NCBI GenBank assembly: GCA_017935805.1
Contig: JAGBGV010000249.1
Coordinates: forward strand, 1 to 11,419
Direction of reading: 5' to 3'
DNA: 11,419 nucleotides
Source of the DNA: Clostridia bacterium
GTDB taxonomy: Bacteria; Bacillota_A; Clostridia; Oscillospirales; CAG-272
Below, in pieces: positions 1-6,873 of the stretch. The notes beneath the pieces are model-generated. The model was not told the origin of the DNA and searched no databases. It saw nothing but the letters and a program-made list of their open reading frames with translations. The stretch's first letter is position 1. Each line of letters begins with the position of its first letter. Position numbers and translations under genes: made by a program.

Positions 1-56
1 AATTTTACCGCTAATTTTGCTGACGCTCGGGGGGAGTTGTCGATTTATTTTTGTCT

Positions 57-1115
57 TTACTTCAGTACCGTGCCGAGGAGTCTGTCGAGGAGCTCGGAAT
101 AGCTGATGCCCTCGTTTATCATCATCTTCGGGTACATTGAGATGGGGGTGAATCCGGGGAGGGTGTTGATCTCGTTGAATACAAAACGCTCGTCGGGGGT
201 ACAGAAGAAGTCCACGCGGGAGAATCCGCTGCAGTCAAGTGCTTTGAAGATTGCTTCGGCATACTTTCTTACCTCGTCCTGCTTCTCGGGGGAGAGACGG
301 GCGGGGAGATAGAATGAGGAGGCGTCGCTGATGTATTTTGTCTCGTAATCGTAGAAATCAGCGCTTCCGCTGTCGATCTCGGCAGGGTGAGCGATGGTGT
401 ATTTGCCGCTTTCCTCAAGAACTGCTACCTCGATCTCACGACCTACTATACATTCCTCGATCAGCACCTTTGAGTCCTCGCCGAGTGCCGCACGGATCGC
501 CTTCTCAAAGGTATCAGCGGACTTAACCTTGCTTACACCAACGGATGAGCCTGCGCGGGAGGGCTTGACGAACATGGGATATCCCAGCTTTTCTTCACAG
601 CGAAGGCGGATCTTCTCGATGTCCTCGCTTGTTTCGGCATCTGCTGCCTTGATAACTACTGCCTGTGCCTGTGCCACTCCTGTTTCGGCTGCAACGATCG
701 CCTTGGTTACAGCCTTATCCATGCACACCGCGGATGACTGACAGTCACAGCCTACTACCGGGATACCTGCTACTGCGAAAAGTCCCTGGAGGGTGCCGTC
801 CTCGCAGAATTTGCCGTGGATCATGGGGAGAACTGCATCTACTTTGATGTGCTCCACCTTGCCGCCACGGTCAACGGATACTGTACCGCTTGAAAGATCA
901 ACGGAGAAGGGGTACTTTTTGCCCTCGGTCCAGCGGTCAGCGGCGATGAGTGTGGGGTCATCCTCGTAAAGGTAGAATCTGCCCTCGCGGGTTATGCCCA
1001 CAAGCAGCACATTGTATTTTTCTTTATTGATGTTATTGTAAGCTCCTGTTGCGGATGAAAGAGACACCTCGTGTTCAGAGGAGCGTCCGCCAAAGAGAAT
1101 GATTATTGTGTTCAT
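57..1115 (-). CDS. ddl: D-alanine--D-alanine ligase
   Basis: ATP-grasp ligase of 352 residues, the normal family length, joining two D-alanines in the cytoplasm for the peptidoglycan stem peptide. Visible family motifs: the N-terminal GGRSSEHEVSLSSA stretch (residues 9-22), HGKxxEDGTLQG (100-111), the ATP-binding FVKPSRAGSSVG (182-193), the omega-loop FYDYETKY (254-261), RVDFF (300-304) and the metal-binding NEINTLPGFT (314-323). Tyrosine in the omega loop is what D-Ala:D-Ala enzymes have, where VanA-type D-lactate ligases carry histidine, so I infer ordinary Ddl specificity. The segment GCDCQSSAVCMDK (122-134) nevertheless resembles VanA. Residue 104 is cysteine where glycine is usual (HGxxGEDG). 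The ATG has GAAAGG 10 nt upstream (1126-1131), just past the cimA stop, so it is the last gene seen in the minus-strand operon. No terminator is visible in the 56 bp before the window edge. Confidence 0.95.
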   Translation of the reverse strand: MNTIIILFGGRSSEHEVSLSSATGAYNNINKEKYNVLLVGITREGRFYLYEDDPTLIAADRWTEGKKYPFSVDLSSGTVSVDRGGKVEHIKVDAVLPMIHGKFCEDGTLQGLFAVAGIPVVGCDCQSSAVCMDKAVTKAIVAAETGVAQAQAVVIKAADAETSEDIEKIRLRCEEKLGYPMFVKPSRAGSSVGVSKVKSADTFEKAIRAALGEDSKVLIEECIVGREIEVAVLEESGKYTIAHPAEIDSGSADFYDYETKYISDASSFYLPARLSPEKQDEVRKYAEAIFKALDCSGFSRVDFFCTPDERFVFNEINTLPGFTPISMYPKMMINEGISYSELLDRLLGTVLK

Positions 1116-1133
1116 TGGTATGTAGCCTTTCGG

Positions 1134-2702
1134 TTATTTGGTCTGCTCTTTGCCGAGCATGTATTCAACAGAGTCACACAGTGCCTGCCAGCTGGCGTTG
1201 ATAACGTCGGAGGAGACACCGATGGTGCGCCATACAGACCTGCCGTCGGTGGATTCAATGGATACGCGAACGTTTGACGCCGTTGCGTTGGAATCAAGCA
1301 CGCGAACGCGGTAGTCGGTAAGGTGCATTTTTGCAATTTCCGGATAGAATCGGATAAGCGCACGGCGGAGTGCAGAGTCGATCGCGTTGATAGGACCGTT
1401 TCCTTCGCCTGCGGTCAGATAGTCCTTGCCGTCAACTGAAATCTTGATGATTGCAGAAGCAGTAAAGCTGTTGTCGTCTGGATTGTCGTCCACGATCACC
1501 TTCAGACCGAGGAGTGAGAAGAAATGCTGCCGTCTGCCGAGGGATTCGTCGATCAGCAGCGCCAGAGAAGCACCTGCGTCCTCGTAATCGTAACCGCAGC
1601 TTTCCCGTTCCTTTATCAGCTCAAGTGTACGAAGTACGCGACTGTCATCCTTTGAGTATTCACCGTCAGTCTCGGCAAGGTAAGCGTTCATTATGTCAAC
1701 AATTGCGCTTCGTCCGCTGAGTCCGCTGATGAGGATGTTGCGCTCGTTTCCTACTGTTGCTGGGGAGATGTGTTCGAATGACTTGGGAGTCTTTCTCACG
1801 CCGTCGATGTGCGCGCCCGCCTTGTGAGTGAATGCGTATCCGCCGACAAATGGCTCGCTTTCGTTGAATGACAGGTTTGCCGCCTCGTTCACAAGTCTTG
1901 CTGTGGGGGTGAGGTTGGCTATTTTGTCTCCGATGCAGTCAAAGCCCAGCTTCAGCTGAAGCACAGGGATAACTGTGTTCATGTTGGCGTTTCCGCATCG
2001 CTCGCCCACACCGGATACTGTAACTTGAACCTGAGTTGCACCGGAGAGGACAGCGGAAACGGTTGATGCCTCTGCCATTCCCATGTCGTTGTGGCAGTGG
2101 ATGCCGATGCTCTGGAATTTTTCCGTTACTGCGTTGGTGATAAGACCGATAACATCGGGGAGCATGCCGCCGTTTGTATCGCACAGAACTACTCTTGATG
2201 CGCCGCCGGAATAAGCCGCACGGATAACTGACATGGCGTACTCAGGTGAGTCTGCATATCCGTCGAAAAAGTGCTCGGCGTCAAAGATTACCTCTTTGCC
2301 TGCTTCACGCAGATATCGCACGCTGTCTTTGATAATGCGCAGATTCTCTTCGGCGGTTGTACCGAGAACATCTGTGACCTGGTACAGCCAAGCCTTGCCG
2401 TAGATCACCGCAACGGGTACGGGCGCTTTTGCCGCGAGTGTGAGCAGACGGTTGTCTTTTGCATCCTCGCCTGCCTTGCAGGTCTGGGTAAATACCGCCA
2501 GCTTTGCGTTGTTCAGCTTGATATCTTTGAGTGAATCGAAAAATGCCGCACTGCGCTCGTCGGTTATCATTCCCGCCTCAATATATGATACGCCAAGGTC
2601 ATCGAGTGCGTGAATAACACGGAGCTTGTCGTGGGTGGAAAACTCAACCCCGGCCCCTTGCTCGCCGTCACGTAAAGTGGTGTCGAATATTTCAATTTTC
2701 AT
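1134..2702 (-). CDS. cimA: (R)-citramalate synthase
   Basis: Condenses pyruvate with acetyl-CoA to citramalate, the first step of the threonine-independent route to 2-oxobutyrate and isoleucine. The 522-residue protein has an HMGL-like TIM barrel with DTTLRDGEQ (7-15), HCHND (202-206) and [10 protein letters not shown] (231-240), then [11 protein letters not shown] (291-301). A C-terminal LeuA-type allosteric dimer domain covers about 390-515, with [11 protein letters not shown] (432-442). This layout and length fit the long Clostridia/Geobacter-type CimA better than 2-isopropylmalate or homocitrate synthase, though those paralogues are the alternatives. By family analogy the C-terminal domain probably binds isoleucine for feedback control. 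The ATG is the first possible start after the in-frame prmC stop 48 bp upstream. No Shine-Dalgarno sequence lies at normal distance; an AGGGGGAAG sits about 30 nt upstream. No leuC, leuD or leuB gene is in the window. Confidence 0.88.
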   Translation of the reverse strand: MKIEIFDTTLRDGEQGAGVEFSTHDKLRVIHALDDLGVSYIEAGMITDERSAAFFDSLKDIKLNNAKLAVFTQTCKAGEDAKDNRLLTLAAKAPVPVAVIYGKAWLYQVTDVLGTTAEENLRIIKDSVRYLREAGKEVIFDAEHFFDGYADSPEYAMSVIRAAYSGGASRVVLCDTNGGMLPDVIGLITNAVTEKFQSIGIHCHNDMGMAEASTVSAVLSGATQVQVTVSGVGERCGNANMNTVIPVLQLKLGFDCIGDKIANLTPTARLVNEAANLSFNESEPFVGGYAFTHKAGAHIDGVRKTPKSFEHISPATVGNERNILISGLSGRSAIVDIMNAYLAETDGEYSKDDSRVLRTLELIKERESCGYDYEDAGASLALLIDESLGRRQHFFSLLGLKVIVDDNPDDNSFTASAIIKISVDGKDYLTAGEGNGPINAIDSALRRALIRFYPEIAKMHLTDYRVRVLDSNATASNVRVSIESTDGRSVWRTIGVSSDVINASWQALCDSVEYMLGKEQTK

Positions 2703-2750
2703 AATGTAATATGGAGAGAGGTGAGTCGCTCGCTTCCCCCTGTATGAATT

Positions 2751-3566
2751 TTATTTGTGTTTTAGAATTGCACCGCGGCAATGTCCGCCGTAGTCGAAGA
2801 CTGGCTCGTATGTCATACCGTTTTTTTCTGCAAGTTGACAGATCTGCTCGCCCTGCTTCCAACCGTGCTCAAGTATCATGGCGCCACCGGCTGTAAGGTG
2901 GTTTTTGTATATTCGGATGATCTCGCAAAGTATGCTCATTCCGTCGCCGCCGTCGGTTAGTGCGTGAGCAGGCTCATGGGCAAGCTCCGGCTCCAACTCA
3001 TTCATCTCGTCAGCGGTCACATACGGCGGATTTGCGGTAATTACGTCAAATTTTACGTCATGATCAAATAGATCGGTCGTCGCGTCACCTTCGATTACTG
3101 TAACGCCCTCAAGCCCAAGCTCCCGAAGGTTCAGTCTTGCCATTTCTGCGGTATCGTGATACAGCTCAACTGCCGCGCCGTCGGTGTTGCCGCTCAGCTT
3201 CAGCACTGCACCGATGATACATCCTGTGCCGGTGCAGAGATCCAGAACCTTTCCGCCCTTTGGCAGATGACCTATGGCAGCTTCAACTATGACCTCGGTG
3301 TCGGGACGGGGAATAAGGCAACTTTCGTTCACCCGAAATGCCAGTCCGCAGAATTCCCATTTACCGAAAAGGTACTGCAGAGGATATCGCTTGGCACGCT
3401 TGCTTACGGTCTGCTCCATTTCCGCTGACGTGAAATCGAAATTCCGATCAGCCATGAGATATGCCCGACTTTTGCCGGAATATTCCGACATGATCAGCAT
3501 AGCCTCGTGGGCGGCGTCCTCAATTTCTGCTTTACTCAGTATAGCGGTGATCTCCGATACGGTCAT
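2751..3566 (-). CDS. prmC: Peptide chain release factor N5-glutamine methyltransferase
   Basis: SAM-dependent methylase that modifies the glutamine of the GGQ motif in release factors RF1/RF2 and so raises termination efficiency. The 271-residue protein has the typical helical N-terminal domain (about 1-75) with PLQYLFG (62-68) and LIPRPDTE (84-91). The Rossmann SAM-binding motif LDLCTGTGCI is at 108-117 and the diagnostic catalytic NPPY at 179-182. LEHGWKQG near the C-terminus also matches the family. The ATG overlaps the stop of the upstream yqhQ-like gene as ATGA, with GAGG about 7 nt before the start, so the two are translationally coupled. No prfA is present here, although prmC is often next to it. 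Confidence 0.95.
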   Translation of the reverse strand: MTVSEITAILSKAEIEDAAHEAMLIMSEYSGKSRAYLMADRNFDFTSAEMEQTVSKRAKRYPLQYLFGKWEFCGLAFRVNESCLIPRPDTEVIVEAAIGHLPKGGKVLDLCTGTGCIIGAVLKLSGNTDGAAVELYHDTAEMARLNLRELGLEGVTVIEGDATTDLFDHDVKFDVITANPPYVTADEMNELEPELAHEPAHALTDGGDGMSILCEIIRIYKNHLTAGGAMILEHGWKQGEQICQLAEKNGMTYEPVFDYGGHCRGAILKHK

Positions 3567-4597
3567 TCTGCGTCCTCGGTAGGTTCTTTTTCTTCGGGCT
3601 GATCCTTTTTGATCATTTTCTTTGTCTCGGGATCGTAGTTCTGCTCGTTTACACCGCCGAATTCATCGGGGATAGCGTTGCGGAGAGCGGTAAGAGCAAC
3701 CTCAAGCTGTGCTTCATCAGGCTCTCTTGTGGTGATACGCTGCATCCACAGACCGGGAGCGGAGAGGATCTTTGTGAGAATATTGTTATGCCCTCCGGCG
3801 TACTTGATAAACTCAAAGCCCACGCCTACGATGATAGGCAGAGTGAGGAGCTTGGACGCAAAGCGGATAACTGTATTGTCGATCTCAAGGAAGGAGTTTA
3901 CGATAATTGAGATGATAAGCACAACGAAAATGAAGCTTGTTCCGCAGCGGGGATGGAAGCGAGTGCAGGTCTTTGCGTTCTCGGGAGTGAGAGGGAGACC
4001 TTTTTCAAAGCAGTCCACGGATTTGTGTTCCGCGCCGTGATATTCGTATGTTCTGCGGATGTCGGGCATAAACGATACCAGCCAAACGTAGGCAACGAAG
4101 ATAGCGATGCGGATAAGTCCTTCGATAAGGGAGAAGAGAATGGAATACTTTGAAACAAATCCGCCGGCAAGCCAGTCAATGCCCTTAGCTGCGTATGTGG
4201 GCATGAGCATGAACAGTCCTACCGCGAGAATAACGCCCAGTATCATGCCGATGCCGCCGACTACTGCCATGAGCTTGTCGCCCAGCTTTTCGGTTAGCCA
4301 TTTCTCGAACTTTGTCTCGGGCTCGTCAAGGTCAATGCCCTGCATATCAGCGGATTTAGTCAGCATTTTCATAGCGGAGAAAAGCTGTTCAACGAATGAT
4401 ACGCAGCCGCGGATGATGGGGAGTCCAAGGATCTTATATTTCTTTCTGAGAGATGTTTCAGTTGTATTGTCAATAACGATGCCGTCCTCGGTTCTCACTG
4501 CGAGAGAGCAGCGATCGCCGGATTTCATCATAACGCCCTCAAGCACGGCCTGTCCGCCGACTATGCCTACGCGGGGGTCTTTTTCTTTTTTACTCAT
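3563..4597 (-). CDS. YqhQ-like DUF1385 membrane protein
   Basis: Integral membrane protein of the DUF1385 family; its biochemical role is unknown to me. With the start at 4597 it has 344 residues. Family signatures are GGQAVLEGVMM (14-24), YHGAEHKSVDCFE (186-198) and RFHPRCGTSF (213-222). The conserved His, Glu and Cys could bind a metal, but that is inference. Four hydrophobic stretches, near 109-133, 151-178, 220-236 and 246-266, look like membrane segments. The C-terminal tail after about 310 is charged and probably cytoplasmic. A longer reading frame begins at 4678, but the start at 4597 is preferred: it has AGAGGA 7 nt upstream, and the longer version would run through the -10 box of the promoter. 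It is the first gene of the operon and overlaps prmC by 4 bp, a pairing often seen in Firmicutes. Confidence 0.9.
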   Translation of the reverse strand: MSKKEKDPRVGIVGGQAVLEGVMMKSGDRCSLAVRTEDGIVIDNTTETSLRKKYKILGLPIIRGCVSFVEQLFSAMKMLTKSADMQGIDLDEPETKFEKWLTEKLGDKLMAVVGGIGMILGVILAVGLFMLMPTYAAKGIDWLAGGFVSKYSILFSLIEGLIRIAIFVAYVWLVSFMPDIRRTYEYHGAEHKSVDCFEKGLPLTPENAKTCTRFHPRCGTSFIFVVLIISIIVNSFLEIDNTVIRFASKLLTLPIIVGVGFEFIKYAGGHNNILTKILSAPGLWMQRITTREPDEAQLEVALTALRNAIPDEFGGVNEQNYDPETKKMIKKDQPEEKEPTEDAE

Positions 4598-4604
4598 TGA
4601 TTTT

Positions 4605-4610
4605 TCCTCT
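4605..4610 (-). promoter_or_regulatory. Ribosome binding site fixing the yqhQ-like start
   Basis: The minus strand reads AGAGGA, 7 nt before the ATG at 4597. It decides for the 344-residue product over the 371-residue frame that opens at 4678. Confidence 0.75.
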
Positions 4611-4649
4611 GTGTTTTGTATTCTGTGAGATAATACTTTCACAAATATC

Positions 4650-4678
4650 ATTATATCATAGGTAGGAAAGAATTGCAA
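4650..4678 (-). promoter_or_regulatory. Sigma-A promoter of the yqhQ-prmC-cimA-ddl operon
   Basis: On the minus strand a -35 box TTGCAA (4673-4678) is followed by a 17-bp spacer and a perfect -10 box TATAAT (4650-4655). The -10 is preceded by TGA, giving an extended -10 (TGn). Transcription should start near 4643, leaving a leader of roughly 45 nt before the ATG at 4597. No operator or riboswitch is evident in that short leader. Confidence 0.8.
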
Positions 4679-4727
4679 GGGCTTTTATGCTCTGCCTTGT
4701 GCCCTTTGCAGTCAAACAAACCAAACC

Positions 4728-4742
4728 CAAAACAAAAACGCC
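4728..4742. repeat. 15-bp direct repeat, left copy
   Basis: CAAAACAAAAACGCC, identical to 5042-5056, about 314 bp apart start to start. Unlike the right copy, it is not part of a terminator stem. Confidence 0.75.
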
Positions 4743-4863
4743 AGTGAAACTAGAGGTATGCACAAGCCCTAGAAGGGCATGGGAATAGCAGCGCCTTAAG
4801 ACGCACTGAAATAGTCCGCCAATCGCATATGGCGCACCACTACCGAAAATTCGGTTAACCAAG

Positions 4864-4897
4864 CCTTCCTCCGGGAGGAAGGGGGACCGCTTGCGGT
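4864..4897. repeat. Tandem GC-rich palindromes
   Basis: A perfect 9-bp inverted repeat CCTTCCTCC/GGAGGAAGG with a single central base (4864-4882). It is followed 3 bp later by ACCGC-TT-GCGGT (4886-4897). With such small loops these are more likely DNA-level or repeat-family palindromes than terminators. No T-tract follows on either strand. Confidence 0.6.
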
Positions 4898-4956
4898 GGA
4901 AGGAGCCTGCGCCTCCTTGAAGTAAGATAAACTTTATTGTGACGCATTCTCCCTCA

Positions 4957-4971
4957 GTCACCTACGGTGAC
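4957..4971. repeat. Short perfect hairpin in the repeat region
   Basis: GTCACC-TAC-GGTGAC, a 6-bp stem with a 3-nt loop, flanked by CTCCCTCA and AGCTCCCTC. It forms the core of the second half of the composite repeat. Confidence 0.6.
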
Positions 4972-5009
4972 AGCTCCCTCCCGGAAGGAGCCTCATAGCT
5001 AAAGCCACT

Positions 5010-5032
5010 AACCACCAGTGCAACTGGTGGTT
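5010..5032. repeat. Perfect 10-bp hairpin with a 3-nt loop
   Basis: AACCACCAGT-GCA-ACTGGTGGTT. There is no T-run after it on either strand, so it is not a standard intrinsic terminator. It lies just beyond the mntP terminator in the direction of mntP transcription, at one edge of the repeat region. Confidence 0.7.
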
Positions 5033-5041
5033 GTATATGGA

Positions 5042-5070
5042 CAAAACAAAAACGCCTCGCAGGGAGACGT
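5042..5070 (-). terminator. Intrinsic terminator of mntP
   Basis: On the minus strand the stem ACGTCTC-CCTGC-GAGGCGT (7 bp with one G-T pair; 5052-5070) is followed directly by TTTTTGTTTTG. It begins 8 bp past the mntP stop codon. Its T-tract and the last bases of the stem form the right copy of the 15-bp direct repeat. Confidence 0.8.
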
Positions 5071-5078
5071 CTTATGCA

Positions 5079-5645
5079 TTAAAAGCTGATTATTCCAAGA
5101 TGCTCGAGCAGGATCTTCAGTCCCATGAGAATGAGCACCGCGCCGCCGATGAACTCCGATACGGACTTATATTTCGAACCGAATATGTTGCCGATCTTTA
5201 CACCGATAGCGGAGAGGGTGAAGGTGATCACACCGATGAATATTACCGCTGCAATGATGTTCACCCGCAGGAAAGCAAAGGTCACACCCACAGCTAAGGC
5301 GTCAATGCTCGTTGCGATCGCCATAACGAACATGGTCTTTATCCCGAAGGAGCAGTCGCATTTTTCATCATCCTTCGAGAGGGCTTCGCGGATCATGTTA
5401 GCACCGATGATGCCAAGAAGAACAAAGGTGATCCAGTGGTCTATGGACACGATATACTTTTCAAACTGCGTGCCAAGCAAATATCCGATCGCAGGCATCA
5501 GTGCCTGGAATGCACCAAACCATGCGCCGCAGATGAGTGCATGCTTCAGCTTGACACGGCTGACGGACAGACCCTTGCATACGGATACCGCAAAGGCGTC
5601 CATTGATAATCCGACCGCTATAACGAACAGTTCCCACAAACCCAT
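5079..5645 (-). CDS. mntP: MntP family manganese efflux pump
   Basis: Small inner-membrane exporter of Mn(II) (DUF204, LysE-related superfamily) that protects against manganese excess. The 188 residues are the standard length. About six hydrophobic segments are arranged as two inverted halves, each with the conserved acidic motif: SMDAFAV at 14-20 (Asp16) and SIDALAVG at 113-120 (Asp115). A short charged, cysteine-containing loop (about 88-100) separates the halves. The ATG has AGAGGAAG 9 nt upstream. The gene stands alone, with its own strong promoter and terminator. The leader of roughly 50 nt is too short for the yybP-ykoY manganese riboswitch that controls many mntP genes, so regulation, if any, must be by another route. 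Confidence 0.92.
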   Translation of the reverse strand: MGLWELFVIAVGLSMDAFAVSVCKGLSVSRVKLKHALICGAWFGAFQALMPAIGYLLGTQFEKYIVSIDHWITFVLLGIIGANMIREALSKDDEKCDCSFGIKTMFVMAIATSIDALAVGVTFAFLRVNIIAAVIFIGVITFTLSAIGVKIGNIFGSKYKSVSEFIGGAVLILMGLKILLEHLGIISF

Positions 5646-5700
5646 GATGCTTAACTTCCTCTGTTTCTTTACCTATTATTATAATGCATTACAGGAAGTC

Positions 5701-5729
5701 ATTATACCACAAGCCCACATGATTGTCAA
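5701..5729 (-). promoter_or_regulatory. Near-perfect sigma-A promoter of mntP
   Basis: The minus strand reads TTGACA (5724-5729), a 17-bp spacer and TATAAT (5701-5706), with TGG before the -10 giving an extended -10. The start site should be near 5694, about 48 nt before the ATG. Confidence 0.85.
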
Positions 5730-5757
5730 GAAATGTGATACGATTATCCTGCCGTGG

Positions 5758-5786
5758 TTGACTTTTGCTCCGCTGCATTGTATAAT
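5758..5786 (+). promoter_or_regulatory. Candidate plus-strand promoter antisense to the DUF2974 gene
   Basis: TTGACT (5758-5763), a 17-bp spacer and TATAAT (5781-5786) match sigma-A consensus at 11 of 12 bases. Transcription would start near 5793 and run against the 3' end of the DUF2974 gene. No gene in the right orientation follows until 6982. It lies back to back with the mntP promoter. Function is unproven. Confidence 0.45.
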
Positions 5787-5787
5787 T

Positions 5788-6873
5788 TTATTGTTGGCGA
5801 ATTGCTGACAGCAGCCGCTTGACGAAGGTGTACATTTTCTCCTTTGTTTCTTTGCCGAGGCTGTTGTACGCTTTTATCGCCGTGGTCAGTTTGCTGAATT
5901 GGTCGGTGGTGAGCTCTGTGACAGTCTTTGCGCCTGTGGCTTCGATTACGTTGAACAGGGTTTCCGTGAATATCTGCCGCTCTGACGGTGATATTTTCGA
6001 GAGCCAGCCACTTATGACCTCATCATGGCGCTTGCCCTTTTCGGACAGGCTGTCCAGATGAACAAATGACGTGCCGAGCACTGACCAGGAGAACGGGTTA
6101 TGCTGGAACAGTCCGCCTTTTTCACTGCTTTCGATGACGCTGTAGTTTTCCTTGTGCTCAAGCAGCATTCCGATTATTGAGGACTGGGGCACTATTGTGT
6201 ATATTTTCGATTCCATTTCGGAGAATTCCGTGGAGTTGATGATCTCGCTGACAAATCCGGGGCCGTCGTTGCTGTAAGCGGTGATGATCCGATCGCGCAC
6301 ATCCTCCGGCGCAAAAACTGCCGCATATACCGCATGGTTGCCTCCCTTTGAGTGACCGCCCGTGCGGATCTTTCCACGATATACCGAGGCGATGTTTGTG
6401 AGATAGTCGAGCGCCGCCTTCTGTGACATGGTCTGACTTGTGAAGCTGAGATTGAAATCCTCGCGCCAGCCCACGATGGAGTCGTCCGTTCCGCGATATG
6501 CTACAAACAGGGAGTTGTCAGGAAGAATGAACGTAACTGCGGCAAACTGCTTTGTTTCGCGGATGCTTGTTTCCTCTTTATAATATGTCACAAACACATC
6601 GGAGAATCGCTTTGATTCCGCTGCCGCAACGAACAGGTCATATGTTGCCTTGGGGATGATCTTGCCGAAGCTCTCGCTTGAGATTCCGCGGTCCTTTTTG
6701 ATCTCGTGACATTTTGACAGCTTCACGGGAGTTCCGAGAATACCTGTCGGTACGATGTCTGTATAATTAATGAAGGACAGCATGGATAAGATAAGGTTAT
6801 CGACTTCGTTGAAGGGGGACACAGAGAAGGGCAGATCCCCACGCCAAGCAAGGTAATCAAAAAGGTTTGCCAT
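5788..6873 (-). CDS. Mbeg1-like alpha/beta-hydrolase (DUF2974), putative lipase/esterase
   Basis: A 361-residue cytoplasmic-looking protein without a signal peptide. It belongs to the DUF2974/Mbeg1-like group of alpha/beta hydrolases. The nucleophile elbow is GHSKGG (173-178, Ser175). The upstream YRGTDDSIVGWREDF (126-140) is the oxyanion-side motif seen in class 3 lipases. Asp203 (SNDGPGF) and His258 (FQHNPFSW) are reasonable partners for a Ser-Asp-His triad. The N-terminal start MANLFDYLAWRGD is typical of the family. Substrate and role are unknown; the lipase label is by fold only. The ATG has GGAGGA about 4-5 nt upstream. It is divergent from holA across an AT-rich spacer and lies upstream of mntP on the same strand, with no obvious terminator between them, but mntP has its own promoter. 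Confidence 0.82.
   Translation of the reverse strand: MANLFDYLAWRGDLPFSVSPFNEVDNLILSMLSFINYTDIVPTGILGTPVKLSKCHEIKKDRGISSESFGKIIPKATYDLFVAAAESKRFSDVFVTYYKEETSIRETKQFAAVTFILPDNSLFVAYRGTDDSIVGWREDFNLSFTSQTMSQKAALDYLTNIASVYRGKIRTGGHSKGGNHAVYAAVFAPEDVRDRIITAYSNDGPGFVSEIINSTEFSEMESKIYTIVPQSSIIGMLLEHKENYSVIESSEKGGLFQHNPFSWSVLGTSFVHLDSLSEKGKRHDEVISGWLSKISPSERQIFTETLFNVIEATGAKTVTELTTDQFSKLTTAIKAYNSLGKETKEKMYTFVKRLLSAIRQQ

Larger units (their letters stand above)
4728..5056. repeat. Structured, gene-free interspersed-repeat region bracketed by 15-bp direct repeats
   Basis: No believable gene lies here. The stretch begins and ends with the same 15-mer, CAAAACAAAAACGCC (4728-4742 and 5042-5056). Between the copies are packed small palindromes: CCCT/AGGG (about 4768-4778), CGCCA/TGGCG (about 4817-4834), ACCGAA/TTCGGT (about 4842-4855), a 9-bp perfect arm pair CCTTCCTCC/GGAGGAAGG (4864-4882), ACCGC/GCGGT (4886-4897), GTCACC/GGTGAC (4957-4971) and a 10-bp hairpin at 5010-5032. 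The 11-mer GGAAGGAGCCT occurs twice (4898-4908, 4983-4993). From memory, CTCCCTCAGTCACC..GGTGACAGCTCCCTC-type motifs recur across Oscillospiraceae genomes, so this looks like a composite repeat or a non-autonomous (MITE-like) element. Mobility is inferred; no transposase is present. Confidence 0.6.

Noticed and set aside
4107..4628. 173-codon plus-strand frame opposite the yqhQ-like gene
   Set aside because: Shadow of a gene with clear DUF1385 signatures; no ribosome binding site or homology.
4598..4678. 27-residue N-terminal extension of the yqhQ-like protein
   Set aside because: It would be translated from DNA that contains the -10 and -35 boxes. The ATG at 4597 has a proper AGAGGA site and gives the family's usual beginning.
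4656..4961. 101-codon minus-strand frame in the repeat region
   Set aside because: It reads through palindromic repeat units, runs across the yqhQ-like promoter and has no family resemblance. Such frames are by-products of the repeat.
4728..5056. CRISPR array
   Set aside because: Only two copies of the 15-mer about 300 bp apart and dissimilar palindromes between them; no regular repeat-spacer pattern and no cas genes.
5125..5808. 227-codon plus-strand frame opposite mntP
   Set aside because: It overlaps mntP completely on the other strand. mntP has family motifs, an RBS, a promoter and a terminator; this frame has none.
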